DNA from: Bifidobacterium samirii
GTDB taxonomy: Bacteria; Actinomycetota; Actinomycetes; Actinomycetales; Bifidobacteriaceae
DNA: 62,387 nucleotides
Direction of reading: 5' to 3'
Assembly (NCBI RefSeq): GCF_003952945.1
Contig: NZ_QXGK01000016.1
Span: 1 to 62,387 of the forward strand
Shown one piece after another: positions 62,213-62,387 of this stretch. A model generated the notes under the pieces. That model saw only the letters and a program-made list of their open reading frames with translations. It had not been told where the DNA came from and searched no databases. Both the position numbers and the translations under genes were made by a program. Numbering within the stretch: the first letter of the stretch is position 1; each line of letters opens with the position of its first letter.

Positions 62213-62387
62213 CCGGAGTGGGATGGGGCTGTCGTGTTTGGACGGTGGCCGGCTTCGGGCTGGGGGGTGTTCCTATGTTTTTGTCAACTCTGTAGGTGGT
62301 CGACGTGTCGGTTCACGGACCGGGCGTTATGGGCACGCTCCGCCCTGCCGGCGGCGTCCGGCGTGTTCGTCGTGGCGCTCAGGCCGC

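Noticed and set aside
62213-62387. Gene at the right edge
   Set aside because: No frame with a ribosome site or recognisable motif is present in the last 175 bp.

Overview
The window is high-GC chromosomal DNA from a Bifidobacterium or a very close relative. The evidence is actinobacterial codon use, many lipoprotein-dependent ABC sugar importers next to intracellular glycosidases under LacI-type control, a GH127 enzyme with the Cys/Glu zinc site known from B. longum HypBA1, an actinobacterial-type MetRS, and metabolic genes without secretion signals. I see no rRNA, insertion sequence, prophage or CRISPR array. The species cannot be named from the window.

Layout. 0.2-0.8 kb: tRNA-Ala(CGC) and a palindrome array. 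0.8-7.9 kb: sugar locus 1 (LacI regulator, lipoprotein SBP, two MalFG-type permeases, a glycogen-debranching-like glucosidase). 8.2-10.8 kb: a DedA membrane protein and a serine beta-lactamase-like hydrolase. 11.0-31.7 kb: sugar locus 2 (YesL, LplBC-type permeases, a large SBP, GH29, GH3, GH31, GH43, GH42, a ROK protein, a TetR regulator, an acyl esterase and a GH94 cellobiose phosphorylase). 31.9-35.4 kb: an AbiEi-like protein, a small variant-repeat protein, a DUF4143 ATPase and rsmI. 35.5-39.0 kb: a PTS EIIBC, a SIS-domain isomerase and an RpiR regulator. 39.2-41.1 kb: metG. 41.4-45.6 kb: a possible leader peptide and a heterodimeric ABC exporter. 46.0-48.2 kb: GH36 alpha-galactosidase. 48.2-60.3 kb: sugar locus 3 (LacI regulator, SBP with a poly-G frameshift, two permeases, three GH43 enzymes, a GH127 beta-L-arabinofuranosidase and an AraC regulator). 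60.7-62.1 kb: a second DUF4143 ATPase.

How the genes work together. Locus 2 has the enzymes needed to take apart imported xyloglucan oligosaccharides inside the cell: fucosidase, galactosidase, arabinosidase/xylosidase, a YicI-type alpha-xylosidase, beta-glucosidase, an esterase for acetyl groups, and cellobiose phosphorylase for the backbone. Four copies of one 22-bp palindrome, in front of the serine hydrolase, between yesL and the transporter, before GH31 and before GH94, suggest one regulator for the whole set, most simply the TetR protein encoded inside it. Locus 3 looks like arabino-oligosaccharide or arabinogalactan side-chain use, with two matching LacI-type operators. The PTS locus carries six copies of a separate operator, paired at exactly 37 bp at two promoters.

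The most unusual DNA is non-coding. At least five intergenic regions hold strictly periodic arrays of 48- or 49-nt imperfect palindromes separated by 14-nt (once 15-nt) spacers. Two unrelated arm sequences are used in the same frame, and each array starts 20-37 nt after a stop codon. A third family is a single 100-nt palindrome, two copies of which carry a G-rich loop.
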